From positions 186,001-250,000 of the forward strand of contig LR590463.1 in assembly GCA_901472405.1 (NCBI GenBank): a DNA stretch of 64,000 nt. Direction: 5' to 3'. Under the pieces are notes generated by a model, which saw only the letters and a list, made by a program, of their open reading frames with translations, ran no database searches and was not told the origin of the DNA. Below, piece after piece: positions 10,360-21,811 of the stretch (within the stretch, counting starts at the first letter, position 1; every line of letters starts with the position of its first letter). Origin of the DNA: Serratia rubidaea (GTDB taxonomy: Bacteria > Pseudomonadota > Gammaproteobacteria > Enterobacterales > Enterobacteriaceae). Both the position numbers and the translations under genes were made by a program.

Positions 10360-11490
10360 GTGAAAGTGTTGACCGTGTTCGGCACCCGACCTGAAGCCAT
10401 CAAGATGGCGCCGTTGGTACATGCCTTGGCTCAGGACGAAGCCTTTGAAGCAAGAGTTTGTGTGACCGCGCAGCATCGTGAGATGTTGGACCAGGTCTTG
10501 CGATTATTCGAAATTGTTCCCGATTACGATCTCAATATCATGCAGCCGGGGCAGGGGCTGACCGAAATCACCTGCCGCATTCTGGAAGGGATGAAGAGCG
10601 TTCTGGAGGAGTTTAAACCGGACGTGGTGCTGGTGCATGGTGATACCACCACCACGCTGGCTACCAGCCTGGCGGCGTTTTATCAGCGCATTCCGGTTGG
10701 CCATGTTGAAGCGGGGCTGCGTACCGGCGATCTCTATTCCCCCTGGCCGGAAGAGGCCAACCGCACGCTGACCGGCCATCTGGCGATGTTCCATTTTGCG
10801 CCGACGGAGAATTCACGCCAGAACCTGCTGCGTGAACAGGTGCCTGACAGCCAGATTTTTGTCACCGGCAACTCGGTGATTGACGCGTTATTCTGGGTGC
10901 GCGATCGCGTGATGAGCGATGCGCGGCAGCGTGATGCGCTGGCGCAGCGTTATCCTTTCCTGGACGAAGACAAGAAGCTGATCCTGGTTACCGGCCACCG
11001 CCGCGAGAGTTTCGGCGGCGGCTTTGAGCGTATCTGCAGCGCGCTGGCGGAAATCGCCCGCCAGCACCCCGATGTGCAGGTGGTGTATCCGGTGCACCTG
11101 AACCCGAACGTCAGCGAACCGGTTAACCGCATTCTGAAGGGCATCGATAACATCATGCTGATCGACCCGCAGGATTATCTGCCGTTTGTTTATCTGATGG
11201 CCAAATCGACCATTATTCTGACGGACTCCGGCGGTATTCAAGAGGAAGCGCCGTCGCTGGGCAAACCGGTATTGGTGATGCGTGAAACCACCGAGCGGCC
11301 GGAAGCGGTTGACGCCGGCACTGTACGTCTGGTGGGCACCGACGTGGCGACCATTGTCGCTGCGGTGAGCCGCCTGCTGACGGATGAAAACGAATATCAT
11401 GCCATGAGCCGGGCGCATAACCCTTACGGCGATGGTCATGCCTGCCAGCGAATCCTCGAAGCGTTAAAGAATTATCAGGTGACATTATGA
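10360..11490 (+). CDS. wecB: UDP-N-acetylglucosamine 2-epimerase (non-hydrolysing)
   Basis: Converts UDP-GlcNAc to UDP-ManNAc for ECA. Starting at the GTG (10360) gives [20 protein letters not shown] and 376 residues, the E. coli length. [34 protein letters not shown] and [22 protein letters not shown] are the family signatures. Its stop overlaps the wecC ATG by 4 bp (ATGA), so the two are probably translationally coupled. Confidence 0.96.
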   Translation: MKVLTVFGTRPEAIKMAPLVHALAQDEAFEARVCVTAQHREMLDQVLRLFEIVPDYDLNIMQPGQGLTEITCRILEGMKSVLEEFKPDVVLVHGDTTTTLATSLAAFYQRIPVGHVEAGLRTGDLYSPWPEEANRTLTGHLAMFHFAPTENSRQNLLREQVPDSQIFVTGNSVIDALFWVRDRVMSDARQRDALAQRYPFLDEDKKLILVTGHRRESFGGGFERICSALAEIARQHPDVQVVYPVHLNPNVSEPVNRILKGIDNIMLIDPQDYLPFVYLMAKSTIILTDSGGIQEEAPSLGKPVLVMRETTERPEAVDAGTVRLVGTDVATIVAAVSRLLTDENEYHAMSRAHNPYGDGHACQRILEALKNYQVTL

Positions 11491-12749
11491 GTTTTGATAC
11501 GATTTCAGTTATCGGCCTGGGTTATATCGGCCTGCCGACGGCGGCGGCGTTTGCCTCACGCAAGAAAAAAGTCATTGGCGTCGATGTGAATGCGCATGCG
11601 GTGGCAACCATTAATCGCGGTGAAATTCACATCGTTGAGCCGGATCTGGACAAAGTGGTGAAAGAAGCGGTCGACGGCGGCTATCTGCAGGCGGTGAGCA
11701 AACCCGTAGCAGCGGATGCCTTCCTGATCGCGGTGCCGACGCCGTTCAAGGGCGACCATGAGCCGGATCTGGCCTTTGTGGAGTCCGCCGCCAAATCGCT
11801 GGCGCCGGTGCTGAAAAAGGGCGACCTGGTGATTCTGGAGTCGACGTCGCCGGTCGGCGCCACCGAGCAGATGGCCGCGTGGCTGGCGCAGGCGCGCAGC
11901 GACCTGAGCTTCCCGCAGGACGCCGGCGAAGCGGCGGATATCAACATCGCCTACTGCCCGGAGCGTGTGCTGCCGGGGCAGGTGATGGTCGAGCTGATTC
12001 AGAACGACCGCGTGATCGGCGGCATGACGCCAAAATGCTCCGAGCGCGCCAGCGCGCTGTATAAAATTTTCCTGGAAGGCGAATGCGTGATCACCAACTC
12101 GCGCACGGCGGAAATGTGCAAGCTGACGGAAAACAGCTACCGCGACGTCAACATCGCCTTCGCGAACGAGCTGTCGTTGATCTGCGCCGATCAGGGTATC
12201 AACGTCTGGGAGCTGATTCGCCTGGCCAACCGCCATCCGCGCGTCAATATCCTGCAGCCCGGCCCGGGCGTCGGCGGCCACTGTATCGCCGTCGACCCAT
12301 GGTTTATCGTGGCGCAGAACCCGCAGCAGGCGCGTTTGATCCATACGGCGCGGCTGGTCAACGACGGCAAGCCGCTGTGGGTGGTCGACCGGGTGAAAGC
12401 GGCGGTGGCCGATTGCCTGGCGGCGACCGACAAGCGGGCCTCCGAGCTGAAGATCGCCTGTTTCGGCCTGGCCTTCAAACCCAATATCGATGACCTGCGC
12501 GAAAGCCCGGCGGTCGAAGTCACGCAGCTGATCGCCGAGTGGCATCAGGGTGAAACGCTGGCGGTAGAGCCGAACGTGGAGCAACTGCCGAAAGCGCTGG
12601 CCGGTCAGGTCACTTTGAAAAGCATCGGCGAGGCGCTGCAGCAGGCCGACGTGCTGGTAATGCTGGTGGATCACAACGAGTTCAAGGCCATCGCGCCGGA
12701 AGCCGTCAAGCAGAACTGGATTGTCGATACCAAAGGCGTCTGGCGTTAA
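11487..12749 (+). CDS. wecC: UDP-N-acetyl-D-mannosamine dehydrogenase
   Basis: NAD-dependent oxidation of UDP-ManNAc to UDP-ManNAcA, an ECA precursor. It belongs to the UDP-glucose/GDP-mannose dehydrogenase family: N-terminal Rossmann motif [12 protein letters not shown], catalytic-Cys segment [15 protein letters not shown], and C-terminal domain with [19 protein letters not shown]. It has 420 residues and overlaps wecB by 4 bp. In E. coli rffG and rffH come next; here only an 85-bp gap separates wecC from wecD. Confidence 0.96.
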   Translation: MSFDTISVIGLGYIGLPTAAAFASRKKKVIGVDVNAHAVATINRGEIHIVEPDLDKVVKEAVDGGYLQAVSKPVAADAFLIAVPTPFKGDHEPDLAFVESAAKSLAPVLKKGDLVILESTSPVGATEQMAAWLAQARSDLSFPQDAGEAADINIAYCPERVLPGQVMVELIQNDRVIGGMTPKCSERASALYKIFLEGECVITNSRTAEMCKLTENSYRDVNIAFANELSLICADQGINVWELIRLANRHPRVNILQPGPGVGGHCIAVDPWFIVAQNPQQARLIHTARLVNDGKPLWVVDRVKAAVADCLAATDKRASELKIACFGLAFKPNIDDLRESPAVEVTQLIAEWHQGETLAVEPNVEQLPKALAGQVTLKSIGEALQQADVLVMLVDHNEFKAIAPEAVKQNWIVDTKGVWR

Positions 12750-12757
12750 GCGCCGAC

Positions 12758-12789
12758 CCGCCCCGCCGGCCTGCTGGTCGCCGGGGCGG
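12758..12789 (+). terminator. Intercistronic hairpin between wecC and wecD
   Basis: An 8-bp GC stem (12758-12765 with 12782-12789) fills much of the short gap where E. coli carries rffG and rffH. There is no T-tract, so it is more likely an RNA-stability or attenuating hairpin than a full terminator. Confidence 0.4.
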
Positions 12790-12834
12790 AGCCTGTTCCC
12801 CCATACTCTGGCGCAGACGTCGGTCATCAACTGA

Positions 12835-13569
12835 ATGGATAACGCTATGATTCTCCGCGCTACCGTCGACCCGCTAACCTGGGAAAGCGACTATTTCCGC
12901 ATTAACAGCGCCAGGCTGAATATTGCCGACTCGGCGCCGCCGCTGACCGCCGCCGCGCTGGATCGTTTTGCGCTGGTTCAGGCCAAAATCCCCGCTCACC
13001 GTCTCGATCTTGCCGATGCGCTGGCCGCGTTTGATTTTCTGCTGGCGGAGGGTGAGGTCGATCTGGTTATCAATATTGGCACGAAATGTGCTTATACTCC
13101 GGCGTCTGATATACGCCCGGCGACGGCGGCCGATATTGCCGTGTTACAGACGGCGGCCGGGCAGGCGTTCGCCGCCAGCCGTTTTCGTGCGCCCTGGTAT
13201 CAGCCGGCGGACAGCGGACGGTTTTATGCCACCTGGATTGAGAAGGCGGTGCTTGGCACCTTCGACCACCTTTGCCTGCTGGCGCTGGATGGCCACGGGC
13301 AGCCGGAAGGCTTTGTCAGCCTGCGCGATATCGGCAGCGGCGAGGCGCGCATCGGTCTGCTGGCCGCGTTTCCCGGCGCCGGCGGCAGGGGTATCGGCGC
13401 CCGGCTGATGGCCGCGGCGGTAGGCTGGTGTCAGCAGCAGCAATTACAGCGCCTGCGGGTGGCGACACAGATAAGTAATAGCGCCGCGCTACGGCTCTAT
13501 CAACGGCACGGTGCCGTTATCGACAGCACCGCGTATTGGTTATACAGAGGTTCACATGATTCCATTTAA
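12835..13569 (+). CDS. wecD: dTDP-4-amino-4,6-dideoxy-D-galactose acetyltransferase
   Basis: A GNAT-fold enzyme that acetylates dTDP-fucosamine to give the Fuc4NAc donor for ECA. Homology to E. coli WecD is clear in the C-terminal half: QSRFRAPWY-like SRFRAPWYQP, GTFDHLCLLAL, RIGLLAAFPGAGGRGIGARLM (acetyl-CoA loop), LRVATQISNSAALRLYQ and STAYWLYRG. It reads 244 residues from the ATG at 12835, slightly longer than the E. coli protein; an in-frame ATG at 12847 is an alternative. It overlaps wecE by 14 bp. Confidence 0.92.
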   Translation: MDNAMILRATVDPLTWESDYFRINSARLNIADSAPPLTAAALDRFALVQAKIPAHRLDLADALAAFDFLLAEGEVDLVINIGTKCAYTPASDIRPATAADIAVLQTAAGQAFAASRFRAPWYQPADSGRFYATWIEKAVLGTFDHLCLLALDGHGQPEGFVSLRDIGSGEARIGLLAAFPGAGGRGIGARLMAAAVGWCQQQQLQRLRVATQISNSAALRLYQRHGAVIDSTAYWLYRGSHDSI

Positions 13570-14686
13570 CGCACCACCGGTTGTTGGCACGGAAATCGAC
13601 TATATGCAGGCTGCCATGAGCAGCGGGAAGCTGTGCGGCGACGGCGGCTTTACCCGCCGCTGTCAGCAGTGGATGGAGCAGCACTTCGGCGCGCACAAGG
13701 TGCTGCTGACGCCGTCCTGCACCGCGTCGCTGGAGATGGCGGCGATTTTGCTGAACATCCAGCCGGGCGACGAAGTGATCATGCCGAGCTTTACCTTTGT
13801 CTCCACCGCCAACGCCTTTGTACTGCGCGGCGCCACCATCGTGTTTGTCGACGTGCGTCCGGACACCATGAATATCGATGAAAGCAAAATCGAGGCGGCG
13901 ATTACCGACAAAACCCGTGCGATCGTGCCGGTGCACTACGCCGGCGTCGCCTGTGAAATGGACGCCATTATGGCGCTGGCGAAAAAGTACAACCTGTTCG
14001 TGGTGGAAGACGCCGCGCAGGGCGTGATGTCGACCTACAAGGGTAAGGCGCTGGGCACCATCGGCCATATCGGCGCGTTCAGCTTCCATGAAACCAAGAA
14101 CTACACCGCAGGCGGCGAAGGCGGCGCGACGCTGATCAACGATCCGGCGCTGATTGACCGCGCCGAAATCATCCGCGAGAAGGGCACCAACCGCAGCCAG
14201 TTTTTCCGCGGCCAGGTGGATAAATACACCTGGCGCGATATCGGCTCCAGCTACCTGATGGCCGACTTGCAGGCCGCCTACCTGTGGGCGCAGCTGGAAG
14301 CGGCGGAACGCATCAACCAACGGCGGCTGAAGCTGTGGCAGAACTATTACGACGCGCTGAAGCCGCAGGCCGACGCCGGGCGTATCGAGCTGCCGGTGGT
14401 GCCGAAAGACTGCCGTCAGAACGCCCATATGTTCTACATCAAGCTGAAAGACGTGCAGGATCGTACGGCGTTTATCAACTACCTGAAAGAAGCGGAAATT
14501 ATGGCGGTGTTCCACTATATTCCGTTGCATGCGTGCCCGGCGGGCGAGAAGTTCGGCCGCTTTGCCGGCGAAGACCGCTTCACCAGCAGCGAGAGCGCGC
14601 GCCTGGTGCGGCTGCCGCTGTATTACAACATGTCCGATGTTAACCAGCGCACGGTGATTCACACCATTTTGAGCTTCCTCGCCTGA
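13556..14686 (+). CDS. wecE: dTDP-4-amino-4,6-dideoxygalactose transaminase
   Basis: PLP-dependent DegT/DnrJ/EryC1 aminotransferase that makes dTDP-Fuc4N for ECA. 376 residues from MIPFNAPPVVGTE. The PLP lysine lies in SFHETKNYTAGGEGG (about Lys181); VEDAAQGVMSTYKGK supplies the cofactor-contacting Asp/Gln segment. It overlaps the end of wecD and is followed after 1 bp by wzxE, indicating one operon. Confidence 0.96.
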   Translation: MIPFNAPPVVGTEIDYMQAAMSSGKLCGDGGFTRRCQQWMEQHFGAHKVLLTPSCTASLEMAAILLNIQPGDEVIMPSFTFVSTANAFVLRGATIVFVDVRPDTMNIDESKIEAAITDKTRAIVPVHYAGVACEMDAIMALAKKYNLFVVEDAAQGVMSTYKGKALGTIGHIGAFSFHETKNYTAGGEGGATLINDPALIDRAEIIREKGTNRSQFFRGQVDKYTWRDIGSSYLMADLQAAYLWAQLEAAERINQRRLKLWQNYYDALKPQADAGRIELPVVPKDCRQNAHMFYIKLKDVQDRTAFINYLKEAEIMAVFHYIPLHACPAGEKFGRFAGEDRFTSSESARLVRLPLYYNMSDVNQRTVIHTILSFLA

Positions 14687-14687
14687 T

Positions 14688-15938
14688 ATGTCGCTGGCAA
14701 AAGCATCCGTCTGGACCGCCGGCTCCACGCTGATCAAAATCGGCGTGGGGCTGCTGGTGGTGAAACTGCTGGCGGTGGCCTTCGGGCCGAGCGGCGTGGG
14801 GCAGGCGGGTAACTTCCGCCAGCTGATCACCGTGTTGGGCGTGCTGTCCGGCGCCGGCATCTTCAACGGCATCACCAAGTATGTCGCGGAGTATCATCAG
14901 GATCCGCAGCGCCTGCGCCTGGCGGTCGGTACCGGTTCCAGCATTGTGCTGGGCTTCTCGACCCTGCTGGCGCTGGTGTTTCTGTTTGCCGCCGCGCCGA
15001 TCAGTCAGGGGTTGTTCGGCCATACGCGCTATGTCAACGTGGTGCGCGCACTGGCGTTTATGCAGATGGGCATCGCCTACGCCAACCTGTTTCTGGCAAT
15101 CCTGAAAGGCTACCGCGACGCGATGGGCAATGCGCTGGCGGTGATCGGCGGCAGCCTGATTGGCCTGGTGGCCTTTGTCGCGTGCTTTAAACTGGGCGGC
15201 TATGAGGGCGCGCTGGCGGGGCTGGCGTTGGTGCCGGCGCTGGTGGCGCTGCCGGCCGGCGCGCTGCTGTGGCGGCGTAAAACGCTGCCGCTGCGCTATC
15301 TGGCGCTGGCGTGGGACAAGGCGCTGGCCAGCCATCTGGGCAAGTTCACCATTATGGCGCTGATCACCTCCGTGACCTTGCCGGTGGCGTATGTCATGAT
15401 GCGTAACCTGCTGGCGGCGCACTATAGCTGGGATGAGGTGGGGATCTGGCAGGGCGTCAGCAGCATTTCCGACGCCTATCTGCAGTTTATTACCGCCTCG
15501 TTCACCGTGTACCTGCTGCCGACGCTGTCGCGCCTGAGCGATAAGGCGGCGATTAGCCGCGAAATCGTCCGCGCGCTGAAGTTCGTGCTGCCGGCGGTGG
15601 CGGCGGCCAGCTTTACCGTGTGGCTGCTGCGCGATTTTGCCATCTGGCTGCTGTTCTCGGACAAGTTCGTCGCCATGCGCGATCTGTTCGCCTGGCAGCT
15701 GGTGGGCGATGTGCTGAAGGTGGGCGCCTATGTGTTCGGCTACCTGGTGATCGCCAAGGCGTCGCTGCGCTTTTATATTATGACTGAAGTCAGCCAGTTC
15801 CTGCTGCTGACGCTGTTCTCGCACTGGCTGATCCCGCTGCACGGGGCGCTGGGGGCGGCTCAGGCCTACATGGCAACCTACATAGTCTATTTCACGCTGT
15901 GTAGCTGCGTATTTATTCTTTACCGTAGACGAGTATGA
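14688..15938 (+). CDS. wzxE: ECA lipid III flippase WzxE
   Basis: A 416-residue polysaccharide flippase of the MOP superfamily that moves undecaprenyl-PP-linked ECA trisaccharide across the inner membrane. It begins [23 protein letters not shown] and shows about 12 hydrophobic segments separated by short charged loops. The frame is clean and the length matches the family. Its stop overlaps the wecF start by 4 bp. Confidence 0.95.
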   Translation: MSLAKASVWTAGSTLIKIGVGLLVVKLLAVAFGPSGVGQAGNFRQLITVLGVLSGAGIFNGITKYVAEYHQDPQRLRLAVGTGSSIVLGFSTLLALVFLFAAAPISQGLFGHTRYVNVVRALAFMQMGIAYANLFLAILKGYRDAMGNALAVIGGSLIGLVAFVACFKLGGYEGALAGLALVPALVALPAGALLWRRKTLPLRYLALAWDKALASHLGKFTIMALITSVTLPVAYVMMRNLLAAHYSWDEVGIWQGVSSISDAYLQFITASFTVYLLPTLSRLSDKAAISREIVRALKFVLPAVAAASFTVWLLRDFAIWLLFSDKFVAMRDLFAWQLVGDVLKVGAYVFGYLVIAKASLRFYIMTEVSQFLLLTLFSHWLIPLHGALGAAQAYMATYIVYFTLCSCVFILYRRRV

Positions 15939-17020
15939 CCACACTGATTCACGTATTGGGATCTGATATCCCGCACCATAATCAGACGGTGCTGCGCTTT
16001 TTTAACGACGTGCTGGCCACTCAGCTGCCGTCGCCGCAGGTAAACCGGTTTATGGTCGCCGCCAAAGATGTGGCCGCGCTGGGCGAGTTCCCGGCGTTGA
16101 CGATTGACAGCTATCCGGATAAGAAAAGCCTGGCGGAGGCGGTGATCGCCTGCGCCAAGGCCGACCGCAGCCGCCGTTTTTTCTGGCACGGGCAGTTTAA
16201 CCCGACGCTGTGGCTGGCGCTGCTGAGCGGCAAAATCAAGCCGCAGCAGGTCAGCTGGCATATCTGGGGGGGCCGATCTGTATGAAAATGCCACCAGCTG
16301 GAAATTCCGGCTGTTCTATCTGCTGCGCCGGGTGGCGCAGGGGCGGGTGGGACACGTGTTCGCCACGCGCGGCGATCTGATTCACTATCAGCAGCGCCAT
16401 GCGCGGGTGCCGGCGTCGTTGCTCTACTTCCCGACGCGGATGGATCCGGCGCTGACCGGCGTTGAGGTCGAGAAGAACGTCGCCGGGCCGATGACCATTC
16501 TGGTCGGCAACTCCGGCGACCGCACCAACCGCCATATCGAAGCGCTGCACGCGATTCATCAGCAGTTCGGCGATAATGTGCGGGTGATTGTGCCGATGGG
16601 CTATCCGCCAATAACGACGACTATATCGGGCAGGTGCGCAGCGCCGGCCTGCAGCTGTTCGGCGAAAGAAATCTGCAGCTGCTCACCCAGCAGGTAGCGT
16701 TTGACGATTACCTGAATATTCTGCGCGAGTGCGATCTCGGCTACTTTATCTTCGACCGCCAGCAGGGCATCGGCACGCTCTGCCTGCTGATTCAGTTCGG
16801 CGTGCCGTTTGTGCTCAGCCGGCAGAACCCGTTCTGGCAGGATCTGGCCGAACAGCGCCTGCCGGTGCTGTTTTACGGTGATACGCTGGATGAGGCGGTG
16901 GTGCGCGAAGCGCAGCGCCAGCTGGCGTCGGTGGACAAGCAGGATATCGCCTTCTTTAACCCGAACTATATTGACGGCTGGCGGCAGGCGTTGGCGCTGG
17001 CGGCGGGAGAAACGGCATGA
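15935..17020 (+). CDS. wecF: TDP-Fuc4NAc:lipid II Fuc4NAc transferase WecF (two frameshifts as read)
   Basis: Glycosyltransferase that adds the third sugar of ECA lipid III. Start [25 protein letters not shown]. Conserved segments include [71 protein letters not shown] and ENPFWQDL-like NPFWQDLAE. Two single-base errors split it: an extra G in the G7 run 16266-16272 and a missing C near 16608-16610. They cancel, so the span equals 361 codons plus stop, the family length. Probably a sequence error. Confidence 0.92.
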
Positions 17021-18399
17021 CGCTGGCCCAATTTGGCGGTTTGCTGGTGGTGTACCTGATTAGCGTCACGTTTATTCTGACGGTGACCTATCAGGAGTTC
17101 CGGCGCGTGCGGTTTAACTTTAACGTCTTCTTTTCGCTGCTGTTCCTGCTGACGTTTTACTTCGGCTTTCCGCTCAGCTGTCTGCTGGTGTTCCGGTTTG
17201 ACGTGGCTATCGTGCCGGTGGAGTTCCTGCTGTACGCCATGCTCTCCGCCACCTGTTTCTATGCCATCTATTACGTCACCTATAAGACCCGGCTGCGCAA
17301 GCGCAGCGCCGAGCCGCGCCAGCCGCTGTTTGACATGAACCGGGTGGAAACCAACCTGACCTGGGTGCTGCTGGCGCTGGTGGCGATAGGCACGGTGGGG
17401 CTGTTCTTTATGCAGAACGGCTTCCTGCTGTTCAAACTGCACTCCTACAGCCAGATCTTTTCCAGCGACGTGTCCGGCGTGGCGCTTAAGCGCTTCTTCT
17501 ACTTCTTTATCCCGGCGATGCTGGTGGTGTTCTTCCTGCGGCAGAGTCTGCGCGCCTGGTTCTTCTTCCTGGTGGCGACGGTGTCGTTTGGCCTGCTGAC
17601 CTATGTGATCGTCGGCGGCACGCGCGCCAATATTATTATCGCGTTCGCCCTGTTCTTGTTTATCGGCATCGTGCGCGGCTGGATCACGCTGTGGATGCTG
17701 GCGGCGGCGGGCGTAATGAGCATTGTCGGCATGTTCTGGCTGGCGCTGAAGCGCTATGGCCTGGACGTCAGCGGCGATGAGGCGTTTTACACCTTCCTGT
17801 ATTTAACCCGCGACACCTTCTCCCCCTGGGAGAACCTGGCGCTGCTGCTGCAGAATTACGACAAGATCGACTTCCAGGGGCTGGCGCCGATCGTGCGCGA
17901 CTTCTACGTCTTTATCCCCAGCTGGCTGTGGCCAGGGCGGCCGGACGTGGTGCTGAATACCGCCAACTACTTTACCTGGGAAGTGCTGGAGAATAATTCC
18001 GGGCTGGCGATTTCGCCGACGCTGATCGGCTCGCTGGTGGTGATGGGCGGCGCGCTGTTTATTCCGCTTGGCGCGGTGGTGGTCGGGCTTATCATCAAAT
18101 GGTTCGACTGGCTGTATGAGCTGGGACGCCATGAGCCGAACCGCTATAAGGCGGCCATTCTGCAGGGGTTTTGTTTTGGCGCGGTGTTCAACATCATTGT
18201 TTTGACGCGTGAAGGGCTGGATTCTTTCGTGTCGCGCGTGGTGTTTTTCTGTTTGATTTTTGGCGCCTGCCTGGTGCTGGCGAAGTTGCTGTACTGGCTG
18301 TTTGATACGGCGGGCCTGATCAAGACGCGTATGGGCGGCCGCCTGCCCGCGACGCAGCCGGCCGCCGCTTCAGAGTCCGACAGCCTACTGCAAAGGTAA
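17017..18399 (+). CDS. wzyE: ECA polymerase WzyE
   Basis: A 460-residue polytopic inner-membrane protein with many hydrophobic segments that polymerises ECA repeat units in the periplasm. [16 protein letters not shown] and [40 protein letters not shown] segments are typical; the latter is the large periplasmic loop. It has a 4-bp overlap with wecF, and its TAA overlaps the wecG ATG by 1 bp. The C-terminal tail after the last membrane segment is Ala/Ser-rich. Confidence 0.94.
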   Translation: MTLAQFGGLLVVYLISVTFILTVTYQEFRRVRFNFNVFFSLLFLLTFYFGFPLSCLLVFRFDVAIVPVEFLLYAMLSATCFYAIYYVTYKTRLRKRSAEPRQPLFDMNRVETNLTWVLLALVAIGTVGLFFMQNGFLLFKLHSYSQIFSSDVSGVALKRFFYFFIPAMLVVFFLRQSLRAWFFFLVATVSFGLLTYVIVGGTRANIIIAFALFLFIGIVRGWITLWMLAAAGVMSIVGMFWLALKRYGLDVSGDEAFYTFLYLTRDTFSPWENLALLLQNYDKIDFQGLAPIVRDFYVFIPSWLWPGRPDVVLNTANYFTWEVLENNSGLAISPTLIGSLVVMGGALFIPLGAVVVGLIIKWFDWLYELGRHEPNRYKAAILQGFCFGAVFNIIVLTREGLDSFVSRVVFFCLIFGACLVLAKLLYWLFDTAGLIKTRMGGRLPATQPAAASESDSLLQR

Positions 18400-19148
18400 T
18401 GAGAATAATGGATACAAAGGTTTCGGCTCCCGAATACACGCTGCGCGGCATCAAGCTGTGGGGATTTCGCAATATGTCGCACTGCCTGGACTTCCTGTTT
18501 GACGGCGGCAAGATGAAACAGGGAACGCTGGTGGCGATGAACGCCGAGAAAATGCTGGCGGCAGAGCAGGACGCCACGCTGCGGGCGCTGCTGGACGGCT
18601 GTGAATTTAAATACGCCGACGGCATCAGCATGGTGCGTGCGATGCGGCGCAAGTATCCCGGCGCCGATGTTTCGCGCGTGGCGGGCGCCGATCTGTGGGA
18701 GGCGCTGATGCAGCGCGCCGGGCAGGAAGGCACGCCGGTCTTTTTGGTCGGTGGTAAGGCGTCGGTGTTGGCGGAAACCGAAGAGAAACTGCGCCGTCAG
18801 TGGAACGTCAACATCGTCGGCAGCCAGGATGGTTACTTCACGCCGGAACAGCGGGAAGCGCTGTTTGAACGGATTCATGCCAGCGGCGCGGCGATCGTCA
18901 CCGTGGCGATGGGCTCGCCGAAGCAGGAAGTCCTGATGCGCGACTGCCGCCAGGTGCACCCGCAGGCGCTGTATATGGGCGTCGGCGGCACCTATGACGT
19001 GTTTACCGGCCACGTGAAGCGGGCGCCGAAGGTGTGGCAGAACCTCGGGCTGGAGTGGCTCTATCGCCTGCTGTCGCAGCCAAGCCGTATCCGGCGGCAG
19101 ATCAAACTGCTGCGGTTCGTCGGCTACTATTACGGCGGCAAGCTGTAA
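18399..19148 (+). CDS. wecG: UDP-ManNAcA transferase WecG
   Basis: WecG/TagA/CpsF-family glycosyltransferase that adds ManNAcA to lipid I to form ECA lipid II. Family core: [83 protein letters not shown]. 249 residues from the ATG that overlaps the wzyE stop, or 246 from the second ATG at 18408. It is the last gene of the ECA operon; a weak 7-bp hairpin at 19157-19179 follows. Confidence 0.94.
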   Translation: MRIMDTKVSAPEYTLRGIKLWGFRNMSHCLDFLFDGGKMKQGTLVAMNAEKMLAAEQDATLRALLDGCEFKYADGISMVRAMRRKYPGADVSRVAGADLWEALMQRAGQEGTPVFLVGGKASVLAETEEKLRRQWNVNIVGSQDGYFTPEQREALFERIHASGAAIVTVAMGSPKQEVLMRDCRQVHPQALYMGVGGTYDVFTGHVKRAPKVWQNLGLEWLYRLLSQPSRIRRQIKLLRFVGYYYGGKL

Positions 19149-19618
19149 ATGCGCCGGCCGGAGTTTCTGTTGCTCCGGCAGGGTTGGCTGACGTAGTTGT
19201 GCGGCGATGGTCGAACATTGCCGTACAACTATAACCTCATCTAAGAATTATCCCGCCTTTTATTCCATAAAGTTTTAATCCGCGGTTTGCTTATAGCAGC
19301 AAAATACGGAACGATACCGCCCGGAAATCATCCCAGGCCGCCGATGCCGCTAATCGCAGTGCTGAATATCCTTTCCCGCTGTCAATTTGCCCTCATCCTT
19401 ACTGGCGATCGGTCGCGCCGGCGGGAGTGATGCCGCTTGCCGTGTAGATCCCAATAATTTGGGGTGCGGGCAGGCGGCCAGGGAAGAAGTTCCGCTGCGC
19501 TGATACGGGTCGGTGATTTGCAGCTAACCCCGCTGCAGCTGGAAGAATGACGGGTAGAAAACAATAAGACCGTTGCTGGTCAATGCACGCACGACGCAGA
19601 CATAACGACTGAGGATTT
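19149..19618 (+). promoter_or_regulatory. Intergenic region before yifK
   Basis: A 470-bp gap between wecG and yifK. Apart from the short hairpin at 19157-19179 after wecG, I find no gene, repeat or recognisable operator. It presumably holds the yifK promoter and a long 5' leader, since the transporter start is preceded by only a weak AGGATT-type ribosome site. Confidence 0.35.
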
Positions 19619-20998
19619 ATGCCAACTAAAGATAAACCGCAAGGACTACATCGCGGGCTGGAAGCCCGGCACATCGAACTGATTGCGCTCGGCGGCACGA
19701 TCGGCGTCGGCCTGTTTATGGGCTCGGCCAGCACCCTGAAATGGGCGGGGCCTTCGGTGCTGCTGGCATACATTATCGCCGGGCTGTTTGTGTTCTTTAT
19801 TATGCGCTCGATGGGCGAGATGCTGTTCCTGGAGCCGGTGGCCGGTTCGTTTGCGGTTTATGCCCACAAGTATATGGGCCCTTACTTCGGCTACCTGACG
19901 GCCTGGGGCTACTGGTTTATGTGGATTGCGGTCGGGATTTCGGAAATCACCGCCATTGGCGTGTACGTGCAGTTCTGGTTCCCGGAGATCCCGCAGTGGC
20001 TGCCGGCGCTGCTGGCGGTGGCGATGGTGGCGGTGGCCAACCTGGCGGCGGTGCGGCTGTACGGCGAGCTGGAGTTCTGGTTTGCGATGATTAAGGTGAC
20101 CACCATTATCGTGATGATTTTGGTGGGGCTGGGGGTGATCTTCTTCGGCTTCGGCAACGGCGGCGCGCCGACCGGCTTCGCCAACCTGACCCAGCACGGC
20201 GCTTCTTCGCCGGCGGCTGGAAGGGCTTCCTGTTTGCGCTGTGCATCGTGGTGGCCTCTTATCAGGGCGTGGAGCTGGTGGGTATTACCGCCGGCGAAGC
20301 GAAGAACCCGCAAGTCACCCTGAAGCGCGCCATCAACAATATTCTGTGGCGCATCCTGATTTTCTACGTCGGCGCCATTTTCGTGATCGTCACCATCTTC
20401 CCGTGGGACGGCATCGGCACCGCGGGCAGCCCGTTTGTGCCTGACCTTTGCCAAAATCGGCATCGTGGCCGCTGCCGGCATCATTAACTTTGTGGTGCTG
20501 ACCGCGGCGCTGTCCGGCTGCAACAGCGGCATGTACAGCGGCGGACGCATGCTGTATGCGCTGGCGAAGAACCGCCAGCTGCCGTCCGCGTTCACCCGGC
20601 TCTCCGCCAGCGGCGTGCCGGTAAACTGCATCGCCGTTACCATTGTCTGCCTGCTGGCGGGATCGGTGCTGAATTACATCATTCCTAATCCGCAGCAGGT
20701 ATTTGTGTATGTTTACAGCGCCAGCGTGCTGCCGGGCATGGTGCCGTGGTTTGTGGTGCTGATCAGCCAGCTCTACTTCCGGCGTGAACATAAAGCGGCG
20801 ATCAAAAGCCACGGTTTTAAATCGATAATGTTCCCGTATGTGAACTACCTGACCATTGCTTTCCTGGCCTGCGTGCTGGTTGGCATGGGCATTAACCCGG
20901 ATACGCGTATTTCTCTGCTGGTCGGGGCGATTTTCCTGGCGGCGGTTAGCCTGTGCTACTTTTGCCTTCGGCATGCACAAAAAACGGCATCAGGCTGA
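19619..20998 (+). CDS. yifK: YifK/ThrP-type amino-acid permease (frameshifted as read)
   Basis: APC-family amino-acid:H+ symporter with about 12 membrane segments; E. coli YifK (ThrP) is a threonine/serine transporter. Start [35 protein letters not shown]. Further signatures: [60 protein letters not shown]. The frame breaks at about 20200 (missing G) and at 20440/20441 (extra C). A probable third break at the T run 20960-20963 (extra T) would extend the protein in frame to a TGA at 21027-21029. Probably sequence errors. Confidence 0.9.
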
Positions 20999-21108
20999 AA
21001 TTGGGATAAAAAACCAGCAGCAAAGCTGAGAAAGGGGCTGCGGATTGTGCTTTTATGCGCAGGAGTGAGCAAAGCGTAATCAAACGCAACATTTCTGCGA
21101 AAAAGCAC

Positions 21109-21137
21109 TAGACAGGATTGCTTTAAATCCGTAGTAT
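21109..21137 (+). promoter_or_regulatory. Promoter of the tRNA operon
   Basis: TAGACA at 21109-21114, a 17-bp spacer and TAGTAT at 21132-21137. A C-rich stretch follows (discriminator-like), as expected for a stringently controlled stable-RNA promoter. It lies 23 bp before the first tRNA. Confidence 0.65.
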
Positions 21138-21160
21138 CCCCCACCCCGCAACGGCGCTAC

Positions 21161-21237
<77 letters not shown>

Positions 21238-21296
21238 TTTAGTTTGTGCGCAAGAGCTGCGGTGGTATGATTACCGCGTGAAGTAAGTAAAGAAAT

Positions 21297-21373
21297 GGTG
21301 GCTATAGCTCAGTTGGTAGAGCCCTGGATTGTGATTCCAGTTGTCGTGGGTTCGAGTCCCATTAGCCACCCCA
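21297..21373 (+). tRNA. hisR: tRNA-His (GTG)
   Basis: A 77-nt tRNA with the extra 5' G (-1) typical of tRNA-His pairing with C73. The anticodon loop TTGTGAT carries GTG, and CCA is encoded. Second gene of the cluster. Confidence 0.97.
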
Positions 21374-21421
21374 CTTTACCCCAGGGGTAGAGTAAGAGAT
21401 AAAAAGCTGTTTTGTGACCGT

Positions 21422-21508
21422 GCGAAGGTGGCGGAATTGGTAGACGCGCTAGCTTCAGGTGTTAGTGTTCTTACGGACGTGAGGGTTCAAGTCCCTCTCT
21501 TCGCACCA
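21422..21508 (+). tRNA. leuT: tRNA-Leu (CAG)
   Basis: An 87-nt class II tRNA with a long variable arm. The anticodon CAG lies in the CTTCAGGT loop, and CCA is encoded. Third gene of the cluster. Confidence 0.97.
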
Positions 21509-21583
21509 CACAAAACGTCATGTAAATCTTAGCGATTACATAGACATGGGCTTTAAAATCTTGTAGTATCAGCACCACAGAAT

Positions 21584-21660
21584 CGGCGAGTAGCGCAGCT
21601 TGGTAGCGCAACTGGTTTGGGACCAGTGGGTCGGAGGTTCGAATCCTCTCTCGCCGACCA
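21584..21660 (+). tRNA. proM: tRNA-Pro (TGG)
   Basis: A 77-nt tRNA with acceptor CGGCGAG and an anticodon arm CTGGT-loop-ACCAG carrying TGG; CCA is encoded. It is essentially the E. coli proM sequence. Last gene of the cluster, followed directly by a terminator. Confidence 0.97.
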
Positions 21661-21670
21661 CCATTCGAAA

Positions 21671-21699
21671 AACCTGCTTTTTAAAGCAGGTTTTTTTTT
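21671..21699 (+). terminator. Intrinsic terminator of the tRNA operon
   Basis: A 10-bp stem (21671-21680 with 21683-21692) with a tiny loop, running into nine T residues, 11 bp after the proM CCA. Confidence 0.92.
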
Positions 21700-21811
21700 C
21701 GTCTGTAGTTTATCCGCCGGCATCCTCCGCCTGACATTCTTCCCCCTCCGCATACCATACGCTGCTGTTAAGCTTGCCGGTTATAGCTGCTATCCGCCCG
21801 CTGTTGCTCTT

